DNA from: JAHJDS01 sp964569795
GTDB taxonomy: Bacteria > Desulfobacterota > Desulfarculia > Desulfarculales > JAHJDS01
Assembly (NCBI GenBank): GCA_964569795.1
Contig: CAZMVB010000037.1
Span: 1 to 38,212 of the forward strand
DNA: 38,212 nt
Direction: 5' to 3'
Each line of letters opens with the position of its first letter. Within the stretch, counting starts at the first letter, position 1. The position numbers and the translations under genes are program-made. Shown piece by piece: positions 1-7,889 of this stretch. Under the pieces are notes generated by a model. It saw only the letters and a program-made list of their open reading frames with translations, made no database searches and was not told the DNA's origin.

Positions 1-312
1 GACGTGATCGTGGCCATCACCCACTCGGGTTCGACCAGGGACCCGGTGGACACGGTCCGGGTGGCGGTCGAACGCGGGGCCACGGCGATCTGCATCACCA
101 ACAACTCGTTGTCGCCGATCACGGAGTTGTGTCATCTGCGCCTGGTGACGGCGTCCCGGGAGACGCGGTTTCGGACCGAGGCCCTGGCCTCACGCATTTC
201 CCAGACGGCGATCACCGACGCCCTGTACACCCTGGTCGCCCTGTCCGACCCGGAGGCCACCCTGGCCCGGCTGGCGGCCATCGAGGACGTGATTGTCAGC
301 AAACAGTACTGA
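1..312 (+). CDS. SIS-domain protein, C-terminal part (RpiR-family regulator likely), 5' end cut by window
   Basis: The reading frame is open from base 1 and ends at TGA 310-312, so only the last 103 codons are visible. The fragment has the sugar-phosphate-binding SIS fold signature: a THSGST turn that binds the phosphosugar, a following helix, and an AICITNN strand. It ends with an ALASRISQTAITDALY segment typical of the last helix of RpiR/MurR-type transcription regulators. Such regulators pair an N-terminal helix-turn-helix (outside the window) with this domain and sense phosphosugars. A stand-alone sugar isomerase is the alternative. It lies 116 bp upstream of the first shell gene on the same strand, so it may regulate the BMC operon or be part of it. 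SIS family: confident. RpiR assignment: moderate. Link to the BMC: inference. Confidence 0.75.
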   Translation, partial: DVIVAITHSGSTRDPVDTVRVAVERGATAICITNNSLSPITELCHLRLVTASRETRFRTEALASRISQTAITDALYTLVALSDPEATLARLAAIEDVIVSKQY

Positions 313-428
313 ACAACCCCGGACCTGGAACAAGGGGATAGGGTTGAAAACCACCCCGCACCGCACCTTGCCAAAAACGACGGCCCGCCTTGTTACGCGG
401 TCGTCACTACTAAGGGAGAACCCGGCCA

Positions 429-1055
<627 letters not shown>

Positions 1056-1141
1056 CGGGACTGACCCAATTGACCGGTGGTCGGGAGACAATGATCACAG
1101 GTACGGGCCATAATGACTACGGCTCACCGGGGACGGGTCCA

Positions 1142-1174
1142 GGCCGCCCCGCTTATATGGCTAGCGGGGCGGCC
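1142..1174 (+). promoter_or_regulatory. Stem-loop, 12-bp perfect arms
   Basis: Bases 1142-1153 (GGCCGCCCCGCT) are the exact reverse complement of 1163-1174 (AGCGGGGCGGCC), with a 9-nt loop. No T-tract follows, so it does not look like an ordinary intrinsic terminator. Its position between the trimer gene and the hexamer genes suggests an RNA processing or stability element. That role is inferred. Confidence 0.6.
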
Positions 1175-1259
1175 GGTCCCGCGGGCCGCTCTTGCTCGTT
1201 GATGAGCCACGGGTCGGGCCAGGGGCAGGAATCGGTCGGGTCAACCTCGATCTGGCAGC

Positions 1260-1299
1260 GGGGTTCCCGCCCCCTTATTACCGAGGGGGCGGGAACCCC
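1260..1299 (+). promoter_or_regulatory. Stem-loop, 15-bp perfect arms
   Basis: Bases 1260-1274 pair perfectly with 1285-1299 (GGGGTTCCCGCCCCC against its reverse complement) around a 10-nt loop, TTATTACCGA. The stem is almost all G:C and would be very stable. No U-run follows, and the next genes are 70-150 bp downstream on the same strand. It may protect the 5' end of a processed hexamer mRNA, attenuate transcription, or be a Rho-independent stop with a poor tail. The structure is seen; the role is inferred. Confidence 0.65.
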
Positions 1300-1366
1300 A
1301 GCCCCGGAGTTCGGTGAACATTTCAGAAATTTGCGCCGGCGGGCGCGTCATTGATGGAGGTCGGAA

Positions 1367-1435
1367 ATGTCCGAAGCATTAGGGCTCATCGAAACTAAAG
1401 GTTTCGCCGCAATGGTGTGCCAGTGGGCACTTTAA
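1367..1435 (+). pseudogene. Truncated BMC-H copy (22 codons), relic of a second hexamer gene
   Basis: This short frame has its own GGAGGTCGG ribosome site, the same as that of the intact hexamer gene 85 bp downstream. It encodes MSEALGLIETKGFAAMV, identical in protein to residues 1-17 of the intact gene, then five unrelated residues (CQWAL) and TAA 1433-1435. Of the 16 codons after the start, 10 differ from the intact copy and every change is synonymous (for example TTA/CTC, ACT/ACA, AAA/AAG). That is the mark of a formerly functional, purifying-selected paralog that lost about 80 codons, not of a fresh duplication. A short peptide that is still translated is possible but unproven. The copy uses more A/T-ending codons than the neighbouring genes. 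Confidence 0.75.
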
Positions 1436-1451
1436 TTTAGGGAGGTCGGAG

Positions 1452-1763
1452 ATGTCTGAAGCTCTCGGGTTAATCGAAACAAAGGGGTTCGCGGCGATGG
1501 TCGAAGCCAGCGACGCCATGGTCAAGGCGGCCAAGGTCGAACTGGTGGGCTATGAAAAGATCGGCGGGGCGTACGTCACGGCCATTGTCCGGGGCGACGT
1601 GGCCGCGGTCAAGGCCGCGGTCGAGGCCGGGCAGAGGGGCGCCGAAAAGGTGGGCGAGGTCATCAGCGTCCACGTCATCCCGCGGCCCCACTTCAACGTG
1701 GATCTGTCCCTGCCCCTGGGCCGCACCGAGCAGGTCAAGGCCGAGGCCAAGCGGGCCGGATAA
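1452..1763 (+). CDS. BMC-H shell hexamer (PduA/EutM/CcmK family)
   Basis: A 103-residue single BMC-domain protein that would form the hexameric tiles of the shell facets, whose central pores pass small substrates and products. The sequence shows ALGLIETKGFAAMVEASDAM, KAAKVELVGYEKIGGAYV, TAIVRGDVAAVKAAVEAG and the terminal HVIPRPH motif. The length is typical. Start ATG 1452 has GGAGG 8-9 bases upstream. It is the only intact hexamer gene in the window, since the other copy just upstream is truncated. It lies 12 bp before a BMC-P gene. Which metabolite passes the pore is not evident; the pore loop should lie near residues 36-41, around YEKIGG. Confidence 0.95.
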   Translation: MSEALGLIETKGFAAMVEASDAMVKAAKVELVGYEKIGGAYVTAIVRGDVAAVKAAVEAGQRGAEKVGEVISVHVIPRPHFNVDLSLPLGRTEQVKAEAKRAG

Positions 1764-1775
1764 AAAGGAGCAATC

Positions 1776-2072
1776 ATGCTCATCGGCAGGGTGGTCGGGA
1801 CCGTGGTCTCGACCCAGAAGGAGCCGCGCCTGGAGGGCCTCAAGTTCCTGGTGGTCAAAAACCTGGACCTCATGGCCCAGGAGGCGACCGGGTTCGTGGT
1901 GGCCGTGGACATGGTCGGCGCCGGGATGGGCGAGGTGGTCCTGTACGTGCGCGGCTCGTCGGCCCGCCAGTCAACGCTGACCGACCAGCGGCCCGTGGAC
2001 GCGGCGATCATGGCCATCGTCGATTCCTGGGACATCGGCGGTAACGTCGTGTTCGACAAGTCCAGGGAGTAG
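1776..2072 (+). CDS. BMC-P shell pentamer, copy 1 (EutN/CcmL family)
   Basis: A 98-residue EutN/CcmL-fold protein that would cap the vertices of the icosahedral shell as a pentamer. Family hallmarks are the N-terminal MLIGRVVGTVVST strand, LKFLVVKNLDL, the FVVAVDMVGAGMGEVVLYVRGSSAR core and the C-terminal DAAIMAIVDSW strand. AAAAGGAG precedes ATG 1776. It lies between the hexamer and the aldehyde dehydrogenase. Two further pentamer paralogs sit at the end of the operon, so the organism encodes at least three vertex proteins in one locus. Three different pentamers occur in some BMC types, such as the planctomycete-type and Haliangium loci. Confidence 0.93.
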   Translation: MLIGRVVGTVVSTQKEPRLEGLKFLVVKNLDLMAQEATGFVVAVDMVGAGMGEVVLYVRGSSARQSTLTDQRPVDAAIMAIVDSWDIGGNVVFDKSRE

Positions 2073-2076
2073 AACC

Positions 2077-3567
2077 ATGCCCGTGGATGAAGCCGTCATC
2101 GCCCGGATTGTCAGCAGAGTAGTCGAGCATCTCGCCGGGGACCAACTGAACCCCGAAAGACCGTCCCCCCCGGCCGCCCCGGTATCAAAAAATTCCTCGA
2201 CCACGACGCCCGCCCCGCACCCCGCGCCCCGGCCGGTGATCGACACGCCGGGCCGGATGGGCATTTTCGAGGAGATCGACCAGGCCGTGGCCGCGGCCCG
2301 GGAGGCGTTCCTGGCCTATGACGCCCAGCCCCCGTCCCTGCGGGCCCGGGTGGTCGCCTCCGTGCGCGAGCGGCTCCGGCCCGAGATCGAGAACCTGGCC
2401 CGCCTGGCCGTCCAGGAAACCGGGTACGGCCGGGTCGATGACAAGGTTTTCAAGAACACCCTGGCCGTGGACAAGACCCCCGGGACCGAGATCCTGACCC
2501 CCGAGGCGGCCAGCGGCGACTTCGGCCTGACCCTGATCGAGCCGGCCCCCTACGGCGTCATCGCCGCCATCACCCCGGTGACCAACCCGACCGAGACCAT
2601 CATCTGCAACGCCATCGGCATGCTGGCCGGGGGCAATACCGTGGTCGTCAACCCCCACCCGGCGGCGACCCAGGTCAGCATCTATCTGATCGACCTCCTC
2701 AACCGGGCCGCGGTGGCGGCCGGCGGTCCGCCCCACCTGGTGACCGCGGTCAGCCGGCCGACCATCGGCACGGCCCAGGAGCTGATGCATCACCCCGACG
2801 TGCGGCTGCTGGTGGTCACCGGCGGCGAGGCGGTGGTCCGCGAGGCCATGAAGAGCGGCAAGAAGGCCATCTGCGCCGGGCCGGGCAACCCGCCGGTGGT
2901 GGTCGATGACACGGCCGACCTGGACCAGGCCGCCCGGGACATCGTGGCCGGGGCCTCGCTGGACAACAACATCGTCTGCGTGGTCGAGAAGGAGATCATC
3001 GCCGTGGAAACCATCGCCGATGATCTCTTGGCCGCCTTGAAAAAGAACGGGGCCTATGTGCTCCAGCCCTCGCAGCTCGACCGCCTCTGCCGGGTCATCT
3101 TTGAGGGCTACCCGGCCGACGGCAAGATCAACCTGAAATGGGTCGGCCAGGACGCCTCGAAAATTTTGGGGCAGATCGGCGTGGAGGCGGACGACGTGAG
3201 GCTGGTGGTGGCCGAGACCGAGGTCCATCACCCCCTGGTCAGCACCGAACAACTGATGCCGGTCATCCCCCTGGTCCGAGTGAAAAACGCCGGTGAGGCC
3301 ATTGACGTGGCCGTCCGGGTCGAGCGGGGCTGTTTTCACACCGCGGTCATGCACTCGAAAAACATCGACCACCTCTCGACCATGGCCCGGCGGTGCAACA
3401 CGACCATCTTCGTGAAAAACGGGCCATCGTTCGCCGGCCTGGGACTCAGCGGCGAGGGATTCACCTCGTTTTCCATTGCCAGCCCGACCGGCGAGGGGGT
3501 CACCAACGCCCGGCACTTCACCCGGGCCCGGCGCTGCACCCTCAAGGACAGCTTCCGGATCGTATGA
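2077..3567 (+). CDS. pduP: CoA-acylating aldehyde dehydrogenase, BMC-targeted (PduP/EutE-like)
   Basis: A 496-residue enzyme that would oxidise the volatile aldehyde made in the compartment core to acyl-CoA with NAD+. Residues 3-20 (VDEAVIARIVSRVVEHLA) form an amphipathic helix typical of an encapsulation peptide. A Pro/Thr/Ala-rich linker (about 22-57) joins it to the catalytic domain. The domain shows APYGVIAAITPVTNPTET (about 157-173), a GGNTVVVNPHP cofactor-binding stretch, VVTGGEAVVREAM, AGPGNPPVVVDDTAD and the catalytic Cys301 in DNNIVCVVEKE. ATG 2077 lies 4 bp after the pentamer stop, and the end overlaps the pduS-like start (ATGA). The family is certain. The substrate aldehyde is not known from this window. 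Confidence 0.93.
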   Translation: MPVDEAVIARIVSRVVEHLAGDQLNPERPSPPAAPVSKNSSTTTPAPHPAPRPVIDTPGRMGIFEEIDQAVAAAREAFLAYDAQPPSLRARVVASVRERLRPEIENLARLAVQETGYGRVDDKVFKNTLAVDKTPGTEILTPEAASGDFGLTLIEPAPYGVIAAITPVTNPTETIICNAIGMLAGGNTVVVNPHPAATQVSIYLIDLLNRAAVAAGGPPHLVTAVSRPTIGTAQELMHHPDVRLLVVTGGEAVVREAMKSGKKAICAGPGNPPVVVDDTADLDQAARDIVAGASLDNNIVCVVEKEIIAVETIADDLLAALKKNGAYVLQPSQLDRLCRVIFEGYPADGKINLKWVGQDASKILGQIGVEADDVRLVVAETEVHHPLVSTEQLMPVIPLVRVKNAGEAIDVAVRVERGCFHTAVMHSKNIDHLSTMARRCNTTIFVKNGPSFAGLGLSGEGFTSFSIASPTGEGVTNARHFTRARRCTLKDSFRIV

Positions 3568-4892
3568 ACACCGTGAGTGACATGGCCCGGGAGGCGGGCG
3601 TGATCGGGGCCGGCGGGGCCGGCTTCCCGGCCCACGTCAAGCTCAGTGGCCGGGCCGAGATCGTCATCGCCAACGGCACCGAGTGCGAGCCCCTGCTCGA
3701 AGGCGACGTCCGGCTCCTCGAGGACAACGCCTTCGAGGTCATCGAGGGCCTGCGCCTGGCCATGGCCGCCACCGGGGCCAAAAAGGGGTACGTGGCCGTT
3801 AAATCCAAAAACGAGGCGGCGGTGGCGGCCGTGGACCGGGTGCTGTCAGCCGTGCCCGAAGACATCGGGTTGCATCTTCTGGAAGATTACTACCCGGCCG
3901 GGGACGAGTTCGTCCTGGTCCCCGAGGTCACCGGCCGCCGGGTCCCGGCGATGGGCATTCCGATCTCGATCGGGGTGGTCGTCCATAACGCGGGGTCCCT
4001 GTTCAATCTCCATCTGGCCCGCCTGGGCCGGCCGGTGATTTTACGCTCCCTGACCGTGACCGGCCAAGTGGCCCGGCCGCAGACCATGACCGTCCCGGTG
4101 GGGACGCGGGTCGCCGACGTCCTGGCCGGGGCCGGCGGGGCGACCTGTCCGGACCCGGTGATCATCGCCGGCGGGCCGATGATGGGTCGCGTCGTGAAAA
4201 ACGTGGACGAACCGGTGACCAAGACGACCTCGGGCCTGGTCGTCCTGCCGGCGGAGCATCCCCTGGCCGCCATGCGGACCATCCCGATTACAAAACGCCT
4301 GGCCCGGACCCGGACCGCCTGCGACCTGTGCCGGCGATGCACCGACCTCTGTCCCCGGTTCCTGCTCGGCCACGGGCTCCGGCCGGACCAAATACTGCGG
4401 GCGGTCAGCTACGATCTGGACCGGGCCGAGTTCGACGACCTGTATCGCTCGGCCTGGCTGTGCTCGGGCTGCAACCTGTGCGAGCTGTACGCCTGCCCCC
4501 TGTATCTGTTTCCGGCCTCGATCAATATCGCCCTCAAGGAGGAGATGGCGGCAATGGGCCTGCGTCTGCCGGCGGCCCGGCAGGCGCCCCAGCCCCGGCC
4601 CGAGACACCGCGCGTCCCGGTCAATGATTTAGTCCGGCGACTGGGATTGGTTGATGTGGCCGGGCAGGAACTCGGTCGCCCTGACAAAAAACTGGACGCG
4701 GCCCGGGTGCGCCTCTTGATGCGGCAGCACCTGGGCGCACCGGCCGAGCCGACCGTCAAGGTCGGCCAGGAGGTCAGGGCCGGTCAGGTGGTGGGCGAGA
4801 TCCCGCGGGGGGCCCTGGGGGCCCGGGTCCACGCCTCGATCGACGGCCTGGTCACGGCCGTCAGCAGCGAGGCGGTGGAGGTGGCGGCATGA
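3564..4892 (+). CDS. pduS: PduS-like flavin/Fe-S electron-transfer protein (RnfC-like)
   Basis: A 442-residue RnfC/Nqo1-type protein. In propanediol BMCs its relative PduS transfers electrons from NADH through a flavin and two [4Fe-4S] clusters, for cobalamin reduction or NAD+ recycling. The N-terminal half has the GAGGAGFP and NGTECEPLL nucleotide/flavin-binding motifs (about residues 15-45). A SLBB-like domain follows, then two ferredoxin motifs: Cys253-x2-Cys256-x2-Cys259-x3-Cys263-Pro and Cys300-x2-Cys303-x2-Cys306-x4-Cys311-Pro. I chose ATG 3564 because it overlaps the upstream stop (ATGA) and starts the conserved region; the frame stays open for 57 codons upstream, which is a shadow of the dehydrogenase gene. 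Its end overlaps the PduT-like gene by 4 bp, consistent with a PduS-PduT pair. A B12 role is not implied, as no B12 enzyme is visible. Confidence 0.9.
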   Translation: MNTVSDMAREAGVIGAGGAGFPAHVKLSGRAEIVIANGTECEPLLEGDVRLLEDNAFEVIEGLRLAMAATGAKKGYVAVKSKNEAAVAAVDRVLSAVPEDIGLHLLEDYYPAGDEFVLVPEVTGRRVPAMGIPISIGVVVHNAGSLFNLHLARLGRPVILRSLTVTGQVARPQTMTVPVGTRVADVLAGAGGATCPDPVIIAGGPMMGRVVKNVDEPVTKTTSGLVVLPAEHPLAAMRTIPITKRLARTRTACDLCRRCTDLCPRFLLGHGLRPDQILRAVSYDLDRAEFDDLYRSAWLCSGCNLCELYACPLYLFPASINIALKEEMAAMGLRLPAARQAPQPRPETPRVPVNDLVRRLGLVDVAGQELGRPDKKLDAARVRLLMRQHLGAPAEPTVKVGQEVRAGQVVGEIPRGALGARVHASIDGLVTAVSSEAVEVAA

Positions 4893-5461
4893 GTGATGAG
4901 GTGGCCCTGGGCCTGATCGAGTCGCTGTCCATTGCCCAGGGGATGGTCATCACCGACGCCGTGGCCAAGAAGGCCACGGTCCAGATTCTCGAGGCGGCCC
5001 CCATCTGCTCCGGGAAATTCGTGCTCCTGTTCTCGGGCCTGGTCGGTCCGGTCGAGCAGTCATACCTGGCCGGGGTCGAGGCCGGCGCCCACCACGTCGC
5101 GGACAAGATCTTCCTGCCCCGGGTCCACGACCAGGTCATCCCGGCGGTCCTGGGCACGGCCGTGGTCGAGCGGGTGGACGCCATGGGCGTCATCGAGACT
5201 TTCTCGGTGGCCTCCTGTGTATTGGCCGCGGACGCGGCGGTCAAGGCGGCGGACGTAAAACTCATGGAGATCCGTCTGGCCCGGGGCCTGGGCGGCAAGG
5301 GCTTCCTGACGCTCACCGGCGAGCAGACCGAGGTCGAGGCCGCCCTGGCCGCGGGCGTCGATATCATCCAGGGTCAGGGCATGCTCTGCAACAGCGTGAT
5401 CATCCCCCGCCCCCACCCGGACCTGGACTGGCTCAGCTTCCGGGTCAGGCGGATCCTGTGA
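4889..5461 (+). CDS. pduT: PduT-like BMC-T shell protein with pore Cys (Fe-S site)
   Basis: A 190-residue tandem BMC-domain protein of the PduT type. In Salmonella PduT, a cysteine in the central pore binds a [4Fe-4S] cluster and is thought to pass electrons across the shell. The equivalent is seen here as Cys40 in APICSGKFVLL, matching the TICPGKFLL motif of PduT. The second domain shows AMGVIETFSVASC, AADAAVKAADVKLMEIR, GLGGKGFLTLTGE and the terminal SVIIPRPH. ATG 4889 overlaps the pduS-like stop by 4 bp, which supports the two products working together. The cluster itself is inferred from the conserved cysteine. Confidence 0.92.
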   Translation: MSDEVALGLIESLSIAQGMVITDAVAKKATVQILEAAPICSGKFVLLFSGLVGPVEQSYLAGVEAGAHHVADKIFLPRVHDQVIPAVLGTAVVERVDAMGVIETFSVASCVLAADAAVKAADVKLMEIRLARGLGGKGFLTLTGEQTEVEAALAAGVDIIQGQGMLCNSVIIPRPHPDLDWLSFRVRRIL

Positions 5462-5474
5462 GGAGGGGATCTTA

Positions 5475-5738
5475 ATGGAACTGGCCCGGGTGCGAGGCTC
5501 ACTGGTGGCCACCAGGCGGTCCGACGATCTGACCGGCGTGAAGCTGCTGATCATCGAGCCGCTTGATGAAAAACTTCAGCCCAAGGGGACCTACGAGATC
5601 GCGGTGGACGCCGTCCAGGCCGGGCCGGGCGATCTGGTTTACTGGGTCATGGGCCGCGAGGGGGCCATGGCTCTTGATAAGCCATTCGTCCTGGTGGATG
5701 CGGGCATTGTCGGTATCGTCGATGAGGTGGACGTATGA
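5475..5738 (+). CDS. BMC-P shell pentamer, copy 2
   Basis: An 87-residue EutN/CcmL-family vertex protein, with MELARVRGSLVATRRSDDL, VKLLIIEPLDEKL, the YEIAVDAVQAGPGDLVYWVMGREGA core and GIVGIVDEVDV at the end. A strong GAGGAGGGG site precedes ATG 5475. It overlaps the next pentamer gene by 4 bp. It differs clearly from copies 1 and 3, so it is not a recent duplicate. Distinct pentamers may occupy different vertices or be swapped under different conditions; neither can be decided here. Confidence 0.92.
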   Translation: MELARVRGSLVATRRSDDLTGVKLLIIEPLDEKLQPKGTYEIAVDAVQAGPGDLVYWVMGREGAMALDKPFVLVDAGIVGIVDEVDV

Positions 5739-6001
5739 TCCTGTGCCGGGTCCTGGGCTCGGTGGTCGCCTCGGCCCATCATGATATTTATGATGGACGT
5801 AAGGTGCTGGTGGTCCAGCCCGTTGACCTGGAGGGCGAGGACCTGGGTCAGTCCTTTCTTGCCGTTGATTTCGTCCAGGCCGGCCGAGGCGACACGGTCC
5901 TGGTCAACCGCGAGGGTTCGGGGGCCCGGCTGGTCTTCGGCCGGGAAGAGGCCCCGGTCCACTCGGTCATCGTCGGCGTGGTCGATCAGGTCTCTTCCTG
6001 A
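5735..6001 (+). CDS. BMC-P shell pentamer, copy 3
   Basis: An 88-residue EutN/CcmL-family protein. Core motifs are MILCRVLGSVVASAHHD, RKVLVVQPVDLEG, the FLAVDFVQAGRGDTVLVNREGSGAR segment and HSVIVGVVDQV. ATG 5735 overlaps the TGA of copy 2 (5736-5738), so the two are probably translationally coupled. It is the last BMC gene in the window. After it come 200 bp with no clear intrinsic terminator and then genes unrelated to microcompartments. Confidence 0.92.
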   Translation: MILCRVLGSVVASAHHDIYDGRKVLVVQPVDLEGEDLGQSFLAVDFVQAGRGDTVLVNREGSGARLVFGREEAPVHSVIVGVVDQVSS

Positions 6002-6201
6002 GCCTGGCGGGCCGCAACCGCTTTATTGTCCCGTTTCTCGGATCAATACGGCCTTCCATTTTTAAATAAACCATCTCTCTACTCCTGGTCCGGCATCACA
6101 GGTTCGGACCGGCCGGGAACCACCCTCGCGCCGCTCGGGTCTAACCGAATAACGACCCGGAAATCCATCCGGAAACAGGTCGGGTCGGGGAGGCCAGAGA
6201 G

Positions 6202-6675
6202 ATGAAACGGATCATCGGCCTGAGCGTAATGTTGACCCTGGGCGCGGCCCTCAGTCTCGCCCTGGCCTCGGCGCCGGCCGGGTCGGCCGGACTGGCCTCC
6301 CTGCTCAAGGATCGGCTGGCCGGGGTGGCGGCCACGTCGGACCGGTTCGCCCTGTGCGCCGGATTCGGGTCCGGGCTGACCTGCCGGGCGATCCGCACCT
6401 ATGGCCGGACGACCGTCGCCATCTACCTGCGCTGGACCCCGGCCGCCCCGGCCGTCCGGTTGGTCGAGGGCCTCCCCTGGATGACCGTCCAGGGCCGGCC
6501 GGCCGTCCTGGGCCGCTGCCGGCCCTGTCCGGGGACCGACGGCCGGGCCCACTGGTCGATCCGGGTGGCCGTCAGCGACCGCCTCATAATCGAGGCCTCG
6601 TTCCGGCTGAACCTGGAGCAGGCCCTGGCCGTGCTGGGGGCCCTGGACCTGGAGTCCCTGGGCCGCTGGGGTTAG
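6202..6675 (+). CDS. Small exported protein, function unknown
   Basis: 157 residues. I do not recognise a family. Residues 1-28 look like a Sec signal peptide: MKR, a hydrophobic Leu/Ala stretch, then APAGSAG as a likely cleavage region. The mature part has four cysteines (52, 61, 106, 109), which could form two disulfides in the periplasm, and a short CRPCP turn. GGGAGG sits at a suitable distance from ATG 6202. It lies between the BMC operon and another exported protein gene 85 bp downstream, and could be co-transcribed with it. Codon use matches the neighbours. Confidence 0.6.
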   Translation: MKRIIGLSVMLTLGAALSLALASAPAGSAGLASLLKDRLAGVAATSDRFALCAGFGSGLTCRAIRTYGRTTVAIYLRWTPAAPAVRLVEGLPWMTVQGRPAVLGRCRPCPGTDGRAHWSIRVAVSDRLIIEASFRLNLEQALAVLGALDLESLGRWG

Positions 6676-6760
6676 CGTTGAGGGAGCGGGTGGATGGATC
6701 TTTCGGTTACAATGGGGCGGCGGTGGTCGCCGGTATCAAGCAGGACACGGAGTCGGCAAC

Positions 6761-7342
6761 ATGATCAAACCCGATCTGAACCGAGTCAGGACCTGGGCGG
6801 CCATGGGCCTGATCCCGGCCCTGGTCCTCGTCTGCTCCAGCCCGGCCCGGGGCGACAGTCCGGCCCGGCCGAGGGCCTATGTCAAGGCCTCGGCCAACCG
6901 GCAATTTCTGGTCCGGATGACCCCCCTGGGCGGCGTGGTGACCCGCACGGACACCGGCCGGGTCCTGTATCGGCTGAACTGGTACGCCTTCCCCGGCCGG
7001 GTGCTCCTGCTGGACGACGGACACACCCTTATCCGTCACGGGCCCTGGGCCACCCGGCGGGCCGGGATGAACAACCTGGGCCTGGCCTTTTATCAAGACG
7101 GCCGGGAGATCAGGCGCTTCACGGTCGGGGGCCTGCTCACGGACCCAACCCGGATCCGGCGCACCGTGTCCCATTTCTTCTGGCGGGACAACCGCTCCTC
7201 GCCCGGTTTCACTGCCGGCCTGTCCCCTGATCAGCGGTATCTCACCCTGGGCCTGGTGGACGGGACCTGTTTTTCGTTCAGGACCGACACCGGCCGGATC
7301 GTCAGGAAGTGGACCCGCCGTCCGCTGCCGCCAAGATGGTAG
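6761..7342 (+). CDS. Exported protein, function unknown
   Basis: 193 residues with an N-terminal signal sequence (charged start, then AAMGLIPALVLVCSSPARG; likely cleaved near residue 31). A Cys lies in the h-region, but the residues around it do not make a good lipobox. The mature part is rich in short strands with turns (VVTRTDTGRVLYRLNW, RVLLLDDGHTLIR, YLTLGLVDGTCFSFRTDTGRIV), which recalls beta-propeller blades. The repeats are too few and too divergent to assign the fold. It has an ACGGAG ribosome site before ATG 6761. It converges with the minus-strand DUF3795 gene, only 24 bp away, and I see no clear terminator between them. Confidence 0.6.
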   Translation: MIKPDLNRVRTWAAMGLIPALVLVCSSPARGDSPARPRAYVKASANRQFLVRMTPLGGVVTRTDTGRVLYRLNWYAFPGRVLLLDDGHTLIRHGPWATRRAGMNNLGLAFYQDGREIRRFTVGGLLTDPTRIRRTVSHFFWRDNRSSPGFTAGLSPDQRYLTLGLVDGTCFSFRTDTGRIVRKWTRRPLPPRW

Positions 7343-7366
7343 CAGACTGGCTATTCTTAAAGGCGA

Positions 7367-7816
7367 TCAGTCCAGGTCCACCGGGGTCTGGCACTGGCGG
7401 CACTTCTTGACGCCCCGAAACAGGGTGTTGCCGCATTCGGGGCAGAGGTAGCGCCAGGTCTCGGCCTCGACCCACTTCTCGGTGCCCCACTCGCGCCACT
7501 GGGGAATGGCCCGCAGGATGACCTTCTTGCCCACCGGGATGGGAAACTGCTCGATCTCCTGGCAGGGCCAGTCGGCGCACTCGTGGCAGCCGACGTAGCC
7601 CTTTTCCTCGGCGCAGCTCCGGATGGTGCAGAGCTGGCAGAACTTCCACCGGGTGTCTGACTTGCAGCCCAGGCAGTGGACCTCCTCGGGCGTCACGCCG
7701 TACACGGTGGACAGTTTTTCCTTGAACTTCTGGTTGTCGTCGCGGGAGGCGACATAAACCCCGCAGACCCCGCAGTAGAGTCCGCAGGGGGCGAGCAGGT
7801 CCTGGTTCACGGTCAT
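7367..7816 (-). CDS. DUF3795-type cysteine-rich protein
   Basis: 149 residues with 15 cysteines, many in paired motifs: APCGLYCGVCGVY near the N-terminus (the DUF3795 signature), HCLGC, FCQLC, GCHECADWPC, and a C-terminal CPEC...CRQC pair that looks like a zinc ribbon. The biochemical role of the family is not established; metal binding is likely. I chose the ATG at 7816 over the one at 7822 because GGAG sits about 7 bases before the former and only 1-3 bases before the latter. It lies downstream of the RND pump on the same strand (gap about 70 bp) and may be the last gene of that transcript. Confidence 0.8.
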   Translation of the reverse strand: MTVNQDLLAPCGLYCGVCGVYVASRDDNQKFKEKLSTVYGVTPEEVHCLGCKSDTRWKFCQLCTIRSCAEEKGYVGCHECADWPCQEIEQFPIPVGKKVILRAIPQWREWGTEKWVEAETWRYLCPECGNTLFRGVKKCRQCQTPVDLD

Positions 7817-7889
7817 GATCATTCTCCGAAAGGGTTCCTGATCATATTGACCCCGCGGCCGACCAAAGTGTGACCGCGGCCGGTGAGGG

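Larger units (their letters stand above)
1056..1366 (+). other. Non-coding stretch inside the BMC operon, with two strong stem-loops
   Basis: No convincing gene lies in this gap. The only open frame through it continues from an out-of-frame shadow of the preceding gene, is Gly/Pro/Arg-rich and resembles no family. The gap holds two perfect inverted repeats (annotated separately) and ends in the GGAGG ribosome site of the truncated hexamer copy. I see no T-run after either hairpin. The gap is unusually long for an operon otherwise packed with spacings of 4-14 bp or overlaps. Confidence 0.6.

Noticed and set aside
2185..3516. Long minus-strand open frame (443 codons) opposite the aldehyde dehydrogenase
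   Set aside because: It is Gly/Asp/His/Arg-rich low-complexity sequence with no domain, caused by the high GC of the third codon positions of the real gene.
7852..7886. CCGCGGCC repeated twice near the start of the efflux/DUF3795 gap
   Set aside because: It is short and self-complementary in a GC-rich setting, with no T-run, so neither a terminator nor an operator can be supported.
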